NCBI RefSeq assembly: GCF_036226525.1
Contig: NZ_CP108487.1
Coordinates: 62,001-126,000, forward strand
Reading direction: 5' to 3'
Length of the DNA stretch: 64,000 bases
From: Kribbella sp. NBC_01245
GTDB lineage: Bacteria; Actinomycetota; Actinomycetes; Propionibacteriales; Kribbellaceae
In this document: in pieces, positions 17,001-24,273 of the stretch
Layout of the letters: each line of letters opens with the position of its first letter
How positions within the stretch are numbered: position 1 is the first letter of the stretch
Position numbers and translations under genes: made by a program
The notes under the pieces: generated by a model
Database searches by the model: none
Told to the model about the DNA's origin: nothing
The model's input: the letters and a program-made list of their open reading frames with translations, nothing else

Positions 17001-18577
17001 ACGACGTCGATCTGTGGGTCAACGATCTCGTGGTCGACGGTGGGTTCGAGGATGGCGGTGAGGGGTGGACGAAGTCCGGTGCCGCGAGGATCGACCCGCT
17101 CGGCTATCGCGGTAAGTCGGCCGCTCGGCTGACCACGAGCTCGACTTGGACGAAGGACGTGCCGCTCGATGGTGCCGATGTCTCGAAGCTCGAGTTGAGC
17201 GCGAAAGTACGCGCCGTGGCCCTCGGTGGTGCGCGGATGGAGTTGGAATTCGTCAACAAGGATGGCGTTGAGACGGCTGTGGGCAAGCCGTTGAGCGGCA
17301 GCTTTGACTGGACCGGGAAGTCGCTCGCGGCCGACGTACCGCGTGACACTGTGAAAGTCCGCGTTGGTTTGGTGGCCGATCGTGCTGCCGGGGTGGCGTG
17401 GTTCGACGATGTGGCGCTGAGCTTCAGCCAGGGGGTCGACGCTTTCCAGGCCGATTACCTGCGGCTGGACTACGGGGTCCCCGGCGGTACGCACGGGCAT
17501 GCGGACAAGCTGCACCTCGACGTCATCGGCGCCGGCGGTCTGCAGTCGACGGACCTCGGTCAGGTGTACGGCGCGAGCAACTCGGACCTGACGAACAACT
17601 GGTACCGCGAGACCGTCTCGCACAACACGGTGGTTGTCGACGGCATCAGTCAGGACCGGAGCGCCCGCGGCGAGCTGACGTACTTCGGGACGACGCCCCG
17701 GCTGCAGGTCACGGACGCCTCGGCCAAGAGCGCGTACGCCAGCCTGCCCTCGGCCGCGGACGTCTCCCTGCGCCGCGCGCTGCTCATGACCGACTCGTAC
17801 GCGCTGGACGTCTTCGACGCCACGGGCTCGAAGCCGCACACGTACGACCAGTCGTGGCACGCGGGTGGATCGCTTGCCATCGGCAACGTCTTGATGAAGC
17901 CGGCCGAATGCCCGGCGCCGCCGTGCGTACTCAACCCGAACGACAAGGACAACGGCTACCACCGGCTCACCAACGTTGCCCAAGGCACCTCCGCCGACGG
18001 CCAATGGACGGCGGCCTGGACCGACGGCCCGTCCGTCCTCCGCCTCACCGGCCTCGAACCGCGCGCCACGGACCTCCTGCACGAGACGGGCCCCGGCACG
18101 GCGTCGACCGGTACGGCGATCCCGTTCGTCCTGGCCCGTCGCTCGAACACCGAGTCCACCCGGTACACGACCCTGCTCGAGACGTACCGAACCAGCCACG
18201 GCTCGCCGGTGTCGTCCGTACGCCGGTTGAGCGACGGCCACACCCAGGTGGACCTGACCAACGGCACCCGCGACAACCTGCTGTACGACGCGACCGGCTA
18301 CGCGCTGGTCCGTTCCAAGGGCGGCCTACGTTCGATCGACCTCTTGGCCCGCTCGTCGATCGCCCTGGACGGCAAGACGCTCGTCACTGGTCCGACCGAC
18401 CTGGAGAAGGCGTCGATCGTCTACAACGGCCCGACCATTCACGTCGACGTACGCCGCTCAACCACCACCCCCGCCCACCTAACCCTGCACGCGCCGGACG
18501 CCACCAGGGTCTACCTCAACAACAAGCAGATCCCCTTCACCACCGTCGGCAACGGCAACATCCGGCTCACCGTCTGA
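14051..18577 (+). CDS. Secreted heparinase II/III-like lyase with four carbohydrate-binding modules
   Basis: A 1508-residue exported enzyme. A signal peptide ends near residue 30. Two jelly-roll CBM4/9-like modules (about 35-175 and 180-345, ending VWFDDLSV and VWVDNVSI) and a beta domain (about 350-455) precede the alpha/alpha-toroid (about 460-850). Two more binding-like modules (about 855-990 and 990-1125, ending AWFDDVDL and AWFDDVAL) are inserted before the lyase C-terminal beta sandwich, recognised by GTHGHADKLHLD (about 1147) and SHNTVVVDG (about 1190). It should cleave an acidic polysaccharide by beta-elimination outside the cell, feeding the importer. It overlaps the aldolase gene, so it is the operon's last gene; a hairpin terminator follows. 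Confidence 0.92.
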   Translation: MRRLTSITLAFGLLVASLSDVSFPSEASAVSTPATRNLVTNPELTTDATSWTLSRRATYDAGSLRIAATDTTAWEGATSAPFGLDGRRTAKVTVSALAKLDGVTQGASIDNQAKVYIAFVNATGARTWQGIRLQGTQDWRTESATYDVPPGTVSAYLSLALDRAVGTVWFDDLSVTAAAPVNVAPNPGFETVSTDPNCPATYWCTPYLSQTYKVDTEVFKSGARSMRIDAVPGKKVGGFITSLVDQSTWPLVTIGADVKLGDLKAADYTDTPGGLRLSLNFTYVNEAGTVVYTGSSVMGGIMVGTRDWSRVSATFRLPPKTKRVQVIPEVRNATGKVWVDNVSITPESSWLVPDNLTKGAAAGSEVVYHTTVTNRRSIADSIDLTLDESSLLPATAKVEPAVTGVLEPGQSARVKVTVALPAGMAVGSLRQVRLIATPSGAPDLRQVAWFDTTVAVPGERAAEPQVYNTPAELDALRKRVAEQGWASDAFAKVVKTEADGWLARPLDQTMSHGAWSGDYKCPGTNTALQFDFAKPTEHRCPIDGKVYTGEPYNSAWVEIWHNNAASGASDLALTYQLLPDPARLKYAEKARDVLLYYADQFLSVPRNGLYGRVHYQSLDEAVSAIGLIDAYDLIRATLSPAEQVAIEQNLLRPLAELLMEIPTSTSNFQAWHDAAVYGIGSVLNEPAYREYALNNVSDGVEFLLDNAAMKDGWWWEGSASYHVYALQALTNLVMAARNHPDGHDYTQDPRFKKMYTSMLPYMYPDLTVPAAGDGGNWGRRFGPNFTMFAEWAYGNYHDPDYAASLDYAYTNLKQPRTDRWALRYGAERIPPGAGLRVASRNHASLGEATMFSGQPVNLAPNPGFEDASYWNLAGATWDSARVFEGERAAKVVGDTSRWRGLHQDLPLDGSRISAVRLSAMAAGSPGRLSLTFLDGDGRLVGTTGKASAGGDWASYDLTAAVPVRARSVRISLGLDRAAGTAWFDDVDLWVNDLVVDGGFEDGGEGWTKSGAARIDPLGYRGKSAARLTTSSTWTKDVPLDGADVSKLELSAKVRAVALGGARMELEFVNKDGVETAVGKPLSGSFDWTGKSLAADVPRDTVKVRVGLVADRAAGVAWFDDVALSFSQGVDAFQADYLRLDYGVPGGTHGHADKLHLDVIGAGGLQSTDLGQVYGASNSDLTNNWYRETVSHNTVVVDGISQDRSARGELTYFGTTPRLQVTDASAKSAYASLPSAADVSLRRALLMTDSYALDVFDATGSKPHTYDQSWHAGGSLAIGNVLMKPAECPAPPCVLNPNDKDNGYHRLTNVAQGTSADGQWTAAWTDGPSVLRLTGLEPRATDLLHETGPGTASTGTAIPFVLARRSNTESTRYTTLLETYRTSHGSPVSSVRRLSDGHTQVDLTNGTRDNLLYDATGYALVRSKGGLRSIDLLARSSIALDGKTLVTGPTDLEKASIVYNGPTIHVDVRRSTTTPAHLTLHAPDATRVYLNNKQIPFTTVGNGNIRLTV

Positions 18578-18587
18578 GCGCTACACC

Positions 18588-18622
18588 CGCCGGGCGGATG
18601 TGCGGGTCACGTCCGCCCGGCG
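18588..18622. terminator. Bidirectional hairpin terminator
   Basis: CGCCGGGCGGA (18588-18598) pairs perfectly with TCCGCCCGGCG (18612-18622) around a 13-base loop. It lies between convergent genes, at the end of the lyase gene and overlapping the 3' end of the opposite gene. There is no U-tract, as is common for actinobacterial hairpins. Confidence 0.6.
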
Positions 18623-19197
18623 TCGGGGGTTGGGAGGAAGCCGCGGAGTTGGGGCATGCCTGCCATTTGGGTGATCACCGCGATGTGTTCGTACAGGCCG
18701 ACTAGCTGGAGGTTCTCGGGGCCAGGCCGGCCGCCCAGGGCCAGAATCGGCACGAAGCCGTAGCACTGCTCGAAGCCGGGCACGCCCTCCTGACGGTTCG
18801 CGACCGCCGCGGGATAGGGGTCCCATTCGAAGGCGGAACCACGGAGCTCAGGCTGCTCGATCATGGCGGCGAGATCGACGAACGACCTGTCCGTGGGCAC
18901 CAGGTCGATCACCCCGTAGCGGAACTTGATGACCATGAACGTGCCGTTCACGTGGAAGACCACGTCACCGAGCGCGGTGGTGAACAGCACGGTCGACTTC
19001 TCGGGGAACCCGACCACGCCGTCGAGCATCTGCGCGGCTCGCGCCGGGTCGACGAGGCGGAAGTACCCGTCGCCGACAAAGCCGGCGCCGTGCGTACGCC
19101 ATAGGTCGACGACCTCGGCGGGCACCTGACCGGCGTACTGCTCGATCGTCGACGGCTCGATCGGCGCGACGGGAAAGAACTGGCGGAACGTCGTCAA
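18607..19197 (-). CDS. GAD/DUF1851 (Tdi1-like) domain protein
   Basis: A 196-residue soluble protein starting at TTG 19197, with GAGGAGA six bases upstream. The order IEQYAGQVPAEVVDLW, GDGYFRLVDPARAAQMLDG and LALGGRPGPENLQL matches the GAD-like/DUF1851 family, whose known members include type VI secretion immunity proteins (Tdi1) and many standalone proteins in actinobacteria. No cognate toxin is next to it, so an immunity role is not supported here. It is convergent with the sugar operon and has no operon partner. Family assignment is from motif memory and moderately sure. Confidence 0.75.
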   Translation of the reverse strand: MTTFRQFFPVAPIEPSTIEQYAGQVPAEVVDLWRTHGAGFVGDGYFRLVDPARAAQMLDGVVGFPEKSTVLFTTALGDVVFHVNGTFMVIKFRYGVIDLVPTDRSFVDLAAMIEQPELRGSAFEWDPYPAAVANRQEGVPGFEQCYGFVPILALGGRPGPENLQLVGLYEHIAVITQMAGMPQLRGFLPTPDAGRT

Positions 19198-19352
19198 CGG
19201 TTCTCCTCAAAACCTTGCGGCCTCCGGGCCGATGGCGACGATTCTGGCAGGTGAACGGCCGACGCCGGCCGGGCGGCAGCAGGTGGGAGGCAGGAGGCGG
19301 AAGGCGGCGTCGACGTACGGCTGGATCTTCCGCGACCACTTCGCGAACGTTC

Positions 19353-19366
19353 GCGACCACTCGCGG
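19353..19366. repeat. Dispersed repeat GCGACCACTCGCGG, family B
   Basis: One copy of the 14-mer found also at 1653-1666 (degenerate), 28039-28052, 28065-28078 and 28087-28100. Immediately before it a perfect 16-bp palindrome TCGCGAACGTTCGCGA overlaps a second, imperfect half-copy (CGCGACCACT at 19331-19340). It is intergenic, between two genes on the minus strand. Confidence 0.65.
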
Positions 19367-19391
19367 ACAAGAAGTTCTCAGGGTGCGCGAT

Positions 19392-21527
19392 TTAGGGGCA
19401 GGGTTCGGGGGAGCGGCCGCTGGAGGTCAAGGCGGTCACGTCGGTCAGCGTCGGGATGTCGGTACGAGGACTCAGGGTGCCATCCGCGTGCCGGCGGCGG
19501 ACGAAGGCCTTACCGCCGGAGGTCGCCGTGATCTGCAGCTCGCCGCCGACCGAGGAGGCGGCGACCTGGTCGGCCTGATCGCCGGTCAGGGTCGGCCATT
19601 GCCAACTGCCATCAGTGTGCTGAATCGCGTAATACAACTGACCGCCCGCGGCGATCACCACCATCATCTCCTCGCCGACCACGGTCACAGCCACCGACGT
19701 AATGCCATGCATCGTGACGAACAGATTCCGCGAGCTCCAGGTGCCGTTGGGGAACCGCACGCGGTGATAGATCTGCGAGCCCGCGACCTGGATCATGTGG
19801 AAGGAGGCGTGATGCTCGGTAGCGGCTACCAGATTCGAGGCATCACCGAGCCGGTTCGGTCCGTCCCAACCGCCGTCCGGGAACTGCATGGCGTGATAGA
19901 CGACTCCACCCGCCGCGAAAGCCACCTGCAGGCACCCGACCACCACAGCGGTCGTGACCGACGAGACGCCCGCGAGATGGCTGAACACATTCCGGCTTCC
20001 CCAGCTGCCGTCCACCGACCGCACCCGGTGATAGATCACGTCACCGGCCATCTCCACTACGTGCAGCATGCCGCTGTACTCGGACGCCGCCACCAGTCGG
20101 CTCGGACCGCCGAGCTCGTTCGGGCCGTCCCAGCTGTCGCCGACCTGCTGGATCGCGTGGTGAGCCGAGCCGCCCGCTACCGCGACGAGTTGCAGCTGCG
20201 GATCGAGTGAGACGCCCGGCGCGTCCAGCCGGTAGAGCGCGGCCGCACCCGGGGCGAGCTCGACCGAGATCGTCGCCGGACTCGACTGGGTCTCGTACGT
20301 CCTGGTCGCCGGATCGAACCGCGAGACGGCGGTGACCGTTGCCGTGTTCACGTGCACGGTGGCCTGCGTGGTCGCGGAGTGCTTGGGGTTCGCCAGCAGC
20401 AGCCAGCGGGTGCGTGGCTTTCGATCCTTGCTGCGAAAACGGCTGACAACGATCGGGCTGCCCGACGTCCCCGTCAGGTATACGTCCGGGGTGAACGGGA
20501 TCGTGCCGGGCGGGCGCGAGCCGTTCGCGTGCGTCACCCAGTCGGACACCAGCGGCTTGAGCTCCGCACCGACGGGAGCAAGCCAGGTGGTGTTCAGTGT
20601 CTTGGCGGCTTCGTACAGCGGCGACCGATTGCCCTCGTAGTCGATCAGCGCCGGGCCGTAGCTTGGCGGCGGCTCCGGCGACCAGTAGCAGAAGTACTGG
20701 ATGCCCTTGCAGCCGTACGCCAGGCTGATGTTGACCTGCCACGCGAGCTCCGCGGCCGTCGGCATCCGATAGTGCCAGTGGATGACCGACAGAATGTAGA
20801 TCCAGGTCGGAAGTCCAGTACCGAGGCCGGCCGCCCGAAACTCCTGCCACTCGGCGAAGTAGGCGCTGTGGTCGGAGCCGTCGGCATACAACGGATAGCG
20901 GTCGTACGACAGCACCTGCGGACGGACGACGCTGATGAACTCTTGGATATAGCCTCGCCAACCCTGCCCGACATCGGGGAGGAGGTTGATGTTCTGCAGC
21001 AAGCCCGGCGCCGCCGCACGCAGTGCCGCCGAACCGGTGCCGAGGCGTGGGAAAGCCGGTGCGCTCGGCTCGTCGTCCAGCCGGAAACCAACGAACGACG
21101 GGTGCCGGACATATTCCTCGCGTAACTGCAGAGCCCGCTCGGGCCAGTTGACGACCAGCGCCTTCAGCCCGGTCTGATCGGTGTACGACAGCGTGGTGTG
21201 GACGTACCCCACGTCGTCCGCGTCACTGGCACCGACGAAGGAAACGGTGAATCCGGCGTCCTTCATCTCCTGGAACCGCGCCAGTGTGTTGAACCTCTGC
21301 TGCATCGACGGCGGCCAGAACGCCACGATCGGGAACTCCGGTCCGGAGAGCAGCGGCAAAGGCATGCAGCCAGCCGATGCCGTCCCGAGTGTCTGTGCCG
21401 TGTTCGCGGCCTGGGCGGTCGCGGTGGTTCCCGGCAGGAACGGCAGTACGCCGGCCGCGGCGGCTAGTTTTAGCAGTCTGCGGCGGTCGATCGTTGGTCG
21501 GCCTGTCGCGATGGAATCGTCGTTCAT
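19392..21527 (-). CDS. Tat-exported glycosidase-like protein with C-terminal lectin-type propeller
   Basis: A 711-residue secreted protein. The N-terminus has a twin-arginine signal (DRRRLLKLAAAAG at about 14-26) and an Ala-rich h-region. Residues ~65-335 look like a TIM-barrel glycoside hydrolase of the GH42/GH2-catalytic kind: FVGFRLDDEP, WIYILSVIHWHY and CKGIQYFCYWSPEP. A beta domain (about 340-440) follows. From about 445 the sequence repeats every ~50-60 residues with WDGPNELGG/YHRVRSVDGSWGSRN-type blocks, like PLL/tectonin propellers that bind sugars. ATG 21527 has GAGGAG six bases upstream. Function is likely binding and hydrolysis of a polysaccharide; catalytic residues not assigned. 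Confidence 0.82.
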   Translation of the reverse strand: MNDDSIATGRPTIDRRRLLKLAAAAGVLPFLPGTTATAQAANTAQTLGTASAGCMPLPLLSGPEFPIVAFWPPSMQQRFNTLARFQEMKDAGFTVSFVGASDADDVGYVHTTLSYTDQTGLKALVVNWPERALQLREEYVRHPSFVGFRLDDEPSAPAFPRLGTGSAALRAAAPGLLQNINLLPDVGQGWRGYIQEFISVVRPQVLSYDRYPLYADGSDHSAYFAEWQEFRAAGLGTGLPTWIYILSVIHWHYRMPTAAELAWQVNISLAYGCKGIQYFCYWSPEPPPSYGPALIDYEGNRSPLYEAAKTLNTTWLAPVGAELKPLVSDWVTHANGSRPPGTIPFTPDVYLTGTSGSPIVVSRFRSKDRKPRTRWLLLANPKHSATTQATVHVNTATVTAVSRFDPATRTYETQSSPATISVELAPGAAALYRLDAPGVSLDPQLQLVAVAGGSAHHAIQQVGDSWDGPNELGGPSRLVAASEYSGMLHVVEMAGDVIYHRVRSVDGSWGSRNVFSHLAGVSSVTTAVVVGCLQVAFAAGGVVYHAMQFPDGGWDGPNRLGDASNLVAATEHHASFHMIQVAGSQIYHRVRFPNGTWSSRNLFVTMHGITSVAVTVVGEEMMVVIAAGGQLYYAIQHTDGSWQWPTLTGDQADQVAASSVGGELQITATSGGKAFVRRRHADGTLSPRTDIPTLTDVTALTSSGRSPEPCP

Positions 21528-21682
21528 AGCAACTCCTCATCCGGTGTGACCGCCAGGAGGACCCGGTCTCCTGGCCGCCGAAAGTCCAGCATCACCGCTG
21601 CTTCGAAGCCACCAATGCGACTGCGCTCGAACAGTTGACGTATCCAGCTGGGATCAGGCGCTAGAGATTCAATGGTGATCAA
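21524..21682 (-). CDS. Possible short ORF coupled to the Tat protein gene
   Basis: A 52-codon frame from TTG 21682 (longer with upstream GTG codons) whose TGA overlaps the ATG of the glycosidase-like gene (ATGA). The product is balanced in composition (IRQLFERSRIGGFEAAVMLD in the middle) rather than Arg/Pro-rich like most shadow frames here, and the overlap would give translational coupling. There is no clear ribosome binding site at the start, and no family is recognised. It may be a real small protein or a chance frame in the promoter region. Confidence 0.3.
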   Translation of the reverse strand: MITIESLAPDPSWIRQLFERSRIGGFEAAVMLDFRRPGDRVLLAVTPDEELL

Positions 21683-21688
21683 ATCGGT

Positions 21689-21767
21689 AGATCTGCACAG
21701 AACCTTCACGAGTTGTCCGCCAATTCTGCCCAGGCGGATTCCTACGCTCACCCCATGCCAGTCAGTG
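21689..21767 (+). promoter_or_regulatory. Duplicated promoter segment, copy 1 (ABC transporter)
   Basis: A 79-bp segment that aligns without gaps to 23509-23587, with 13 mismatches by eye. Conserved blocks are ATCTGCACAGAACCTTCACG, a TACGCT -10 (21743-21748) and ATGCCAGTCAGTG. The -10 ends six bases before ATG 21755, so the transcript should begin at that codon. No good -35 is visible; the conserved upstream block is a likely activator site, probably for the response regulator encoded downstream. Confidence 0.75.
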
Positions 21768-21796
21768 AAGCCGGGCGTGGGGGAGGACCGCGATGA
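21755..21796 (+). CDS. 13-codon leader ORF ahead of the ABC ATPase
   Basis: ATG 21755 is the leaderless start equivalent to that of the response regulator, and its first four codons (MPVS) are identical. Here the frame runs only 13 codons (ending GRGGGPR) and its TGA 21794-21796 overlaps the ATPase start (ATGA at 21793). The mini-ORF probably arose when the promoter and start of the regulator gene were copied in front of the transporter; it may now serve translational coupling rather than make a functional peptide. Its in-frame GGGGGAGGA also supplies the ATPase ribosome binding site. Confidence 0.5.
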   Translation: MPVSEAGRGGGPR

Positions 21797-22722
21797 TCGA
21801 GGTACGTGGGCTGACGAAGAGGTACGGCGAGGTGCTGGCCGTCGACGATCTGAGTTTCGACGTCGAGCAGGGCCTGGTGACGGGGTTCCTCGGCCCGAAC
21901 GGCGCCGGGAAGTCGACCACGATGCGGATGATGCTCGGCCTCGACCGGCCCACGTCCGGGACGGCGCTCGTGAACGGACGGGCGTTCGCGACGTACGCCG
22001 AACCGCTGCGCGAGGTTGGCGCGCTGCTGGACGCCGGTTCCGTGCATCCCGGTCGGACCGGACGCAATCACCTTCGCGTCGCCGCGCGGTCGAACGGCAT
22101 CCCGCTGCGCAGGGTCGAGGAGGTGATTGACCAGGTCGGCCTCGGTGCCGCGGCCCGCCGCCGGATCAAGGGCTACTCGCTGGGAATGCGCCAGCGCCTC
22201 GGGATCGCGGCCGCGCTGCTCGCCGATCCGCGCGTGCTGCTGTTCGACGAGCCGATCAACGGGCTGGACCTCGACGGCGTCCGGTGGATTCGCGACCTGC
22301 TGCGCCAACTCGCCGACGAGGGGCGCACCGTGCTGGTTTCGAGCCACCTGATGAGCGAGATGCAGCAGACCGCCGACCGGCTGATCGTCATTGGTCGCGG
22401 CAGGCTGATCGCCGACGCGACGACGGCGGACATCCTGCGTGGATTGGGCCGCCGCCAAGTGCGAGTCCGTAGCTCGCAGCCGGACTTGCTGTTCAGCCGA
22501 CTGAAAAAGCACGGACTCGCGGTCGAACGAGTCGAACCGAACGAGCTGGAGGTCGAGGGCAGTACGGCCGAGGACGTGGGCAATCTCGCCCACGCGCTAG
22601 GCGTTCCGCTGCACCACCTCTCGGATGTCGAGCAATCCCTCGAGCAGGCGTTCATCGAACTGACCAGCGACAGCGTGGAGTTCCACGGCCACCCTGATGG
22701 AGAGGCTGAGGTGGCACAGTGA
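21793..22722 (+). CDS. ABC transporter ATP-binding protein
   Basis: A 309-residue ATPase of the DrrA/CcmA-like exporter class. Walker A is GPNGAGKST, the signature is YSLGMRQR (Met-Arg variant of LSGGQ), Walker B is RVLLFDEP and the switch His is in VSSHLMSE. A C-terminal ~80-residue domain follows, typical of drug and peptide exporters. It starts within the leader ORF stop and its end overlaps the permease gene (GTGA). Paired with the membrane protein downstream and with a promoter matching the adjacent two-component system, it probably exports a toxic compound or acts in envelope stress. Confidence 0.95.
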   Translation: MIEVRGLTKRYGEVLAVDDLSFDVEQGLVTGFLGPNGAGKSTTMRMMLGLDRPTSGTALVNGRAFATYAEPLREVGALLDAGSVHPGRTGRNHLRVAARSNGIPLRRVEEVIDQVGLGAAARRRIKGYSLGMRQRLGIAAALLADPRVLLFDEPINGLDLDGVRWIRDLLRQLADEGRTVLVSSHLMSEMQQTADRLIVIGRGRLIADATTADILRGLGRRQVRVRSSQPDLLFSRLKKHGLAVERVEPNELEVEGSTAEDVGNLAHALGVPLHHLSDVEQSLEQAFIELTSDSVEFHGHPDGEAEVAQ

Positions 22723-23477
22723 CTGCACGCCTATTCGCACGTACTTGCGCTGCCGAGTGGACCCGGTTGTGGACGGTCAAGGCGACTTGGTGGTTCCTGG
22801 CGGCTGCGGCTGTGACGATGGTCGGCCTCGGGACCGTGGCGGGCTTTGAGGCAGGCGGTCAACCTTCGGCGCAAGGCGACTCGGCCTGGGTGGCGTCGCA
22901 CTTCACCGCCGTACCGGCGCAGTTCGCCTTGCTCGCGCTCGTGCTCACCGCGGTGACGTCCGACTACGCCACCGGTGGGATCGTCCCGGCCTTGCAGTGG
23001 ACGCCGCGTCGTACTGTCCTCTTCCTCGCCCGAACTGTCGTGGCAGTAGGGGCCGCGACGGGCGCGGGCGTGCTGCTGGCGTTTGCCTCGGCGCTGGCCG
23101 GCTATACGGCGGCCCGACCGGTTCTGACGCTGCCCTGGAACGAGGTCGACGTGCTCGCCACTGTCGCGTTCGTCTTCGCGGCCGGCACGCTGCTGGCCGC
23201 CGGGTTGGGGTTCGTACTGCGCAACACCGCCGGCTCCCTGGTCGTGGTTTTCCTGCTGATCCTCGTACTTCCGCTGATGCTGCCGCAGTTCGGCTATCGG
23301 TGGATGACCGATCTCGCCGACCTGATGCCCGGGACGAACGCGCTGTTCCTGCTGCTCGGCGAGCCGGCCGGGCGGGGGCTGACGAACACGTTCGCGGTGC
23401 TCACCATGCTCGGCTGGGCCGGCGGCGCGCTGCTGCTCGGCTGGCTCCGGCTGCTGCGCGACGACGCGAACCGATGA
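22719..23477 (+). CDS. ABC transporter permease (ABC-2 like)
   Basis: A 252-residue membrane protein with six hydrophobic segments and the overall plan of ABC-2 permeases: an N-terminal cytoplasmic RTCAAEWTRLWTVKATWW segment, a long first extracellular loop (AGGQPSAQGDSAW region) and the ALVLTAVTSDYATGGI helix. GTG 22719 overlaps the ATPase stop. The gene ends about 100 bases before the response regulator, and the second copy of the duplicated promoter lies in that gap. It forms the channel of the exporter with the upstream ATPase. Confidence 0.92.
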   Translation: MTARLFARTCAAEWTRLWTVKATWWFLAAAAVTMVGLGTVAGFEAGGQPSAQGDSAWVASHFTAVPAQFALLALVLTAVTSDYATGGIVPALQWTPRRTVLFLARTVVAVGAATGAGVLLAFASALAGYTAARPVLTLPWNEVDVLATVAFVFAAGTLLAAGLGFVLRNTAGSLVVVFLLILVLPLMLPQFGYRWMTDLADLMPGTNALFLLLGEPAGRGLTNTFAVLTMLGWAGGALLLGWLRLLRDDANR

Positions 23478-23508
23478 CGCCGCCAGGGCCCAGAGCGTGC
23501 AGTCGGGG

Positions 23509-23587
23509 AGATCTGCACAGAACCTTCACGAGTCGTCCCCCAAATCTGGGCGGACCGGCTCCTACGCTCAGATCATGCCAGTCAGTG
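23509..23587 (+). promoter_or_regulatory. Duplicated promoter segment, copy 2 (two-component system)
   Basis: The partner of 21689-21767. TACGCT (23563-23568) lies six bases before ATG 23575 and no Shine-Dalgarno is present, so the response regulator mRNA should be leaderless. The conserved block ATCTGCACAGAACCTTCACG lies about 35-55 bases upstream of the -10 and is a candidate binding site for the regulator itself, giving coordinated autoregulation of TCS and transporter. Confidence 0.75.
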
Positions 23588-24273
23588 GAACGGCCCACAG
23601 GATCCTCGTCGTCGAGGACGAGCCGGTGATCAACCAGGCGGTCACCGACCGGTTGCGCGGTTCGGGGTACGACGTGGTGCAGGCGTGGGACGGACCGGGC
23701 GCGGTCGCGCAGTTCGCCGAGACGGCGCCGGATCTCGTCGTACTGGACGTGATGCTGCCCGGGTTCGACGGCCACGAGGTGTGCCGGCGGATCCAGGCCG
23801 AACGGCCGGTGCCGGTGCTGATGTTGACCGCGCGCGACGACGAGGCGGACATCCTGGTCGGGCTCGGCGTCGGCGCGGACGACTACCTCACCAAGCCCTT
23901 CCGGATGCGGGAGTTGGTCGCTCGGGTTGGCGCTTTGCTGCGACGCGTCGACCGTGCGGCGGAGCTGGCTGCCCGTGCTCCCGCCGATCTGGGGGATCTG
24001 CGCGTCGATGCGGCCTCTCGCCGGGTCTGGGTTGACCACACGGAGGTGCATCTCACGCCGACCGAGTTCGATCTCTTGGTCTGCTTGGCGGGTGAACCTG
24101 GCGTCGTCCTGACCCGGGAGCACTTGTACGCCGAGGTTTGGGGCTGGCCTGGCGCGTCTGGGACTCGGACGGTCGACAGCCACGTGAAGGCGCTGCGAGC
24201 CAAGATCGGCGCGGACCGGGTGCGCACGGTGCATGGCGTCGGCTACGCGCTCGAACCGGGAGCTGAAGCGTGA
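23575..24273 (+). CDS. OmpR-family response regulator
   Basis: A 232-residue regulator. The receiver domain (about 10-125) has the acidic pocket VVEDEP, phospho-acceptor Asp58 in LVVLDVMLPG, Thr in MLTARDDEAD and Lys in YLTKPF. The C-terminal winged helix (about 140-227) carries HLTPTEFDLL and GTRTVDSHVKALRAKIG. ATG 23575 is a leaderless start: it follows a -10 by six bases. It overlaps the kinase gene by four bases (GTGA). It likely activates both its own operon and the ABC exporter operon, because both have the same 79-bp upstream segment. Confidence 0.96.
   Translation: MPVSGTAHRILVVEDEPVINQAVTDRLRGSGYDVVQAWDGPGAVAQFAETAPDLVVLDVMLPGFDGHEVCRRIQAERPVPVLMLTARDDEADILVGLGVGADDYLTKPFRMRELVARVGALLRRVDRAAELAARAPADLGDLRVDAASRRVWVDHTEVHLTPTEFDLLVCLAGEPGVVLTREHLYAEVWGWPGASGTRTVDSHVKALRAKIGADRVRTVHGVGYALEPGAEA

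Noticed and set aside
15782-18241. Long open frame on the minus strand opposite the lyase gene
   Set aside because: Arg/Gly-rich shadow caused by high third-position GC; no start signal, and the plus-strand gene has clear domains.
18607-19197. Type VI immunity gene of a toxin-immunity pair
   Set aside because: The domain resembles Tdi1, but there is no neighbouring toxin or secretion gene.
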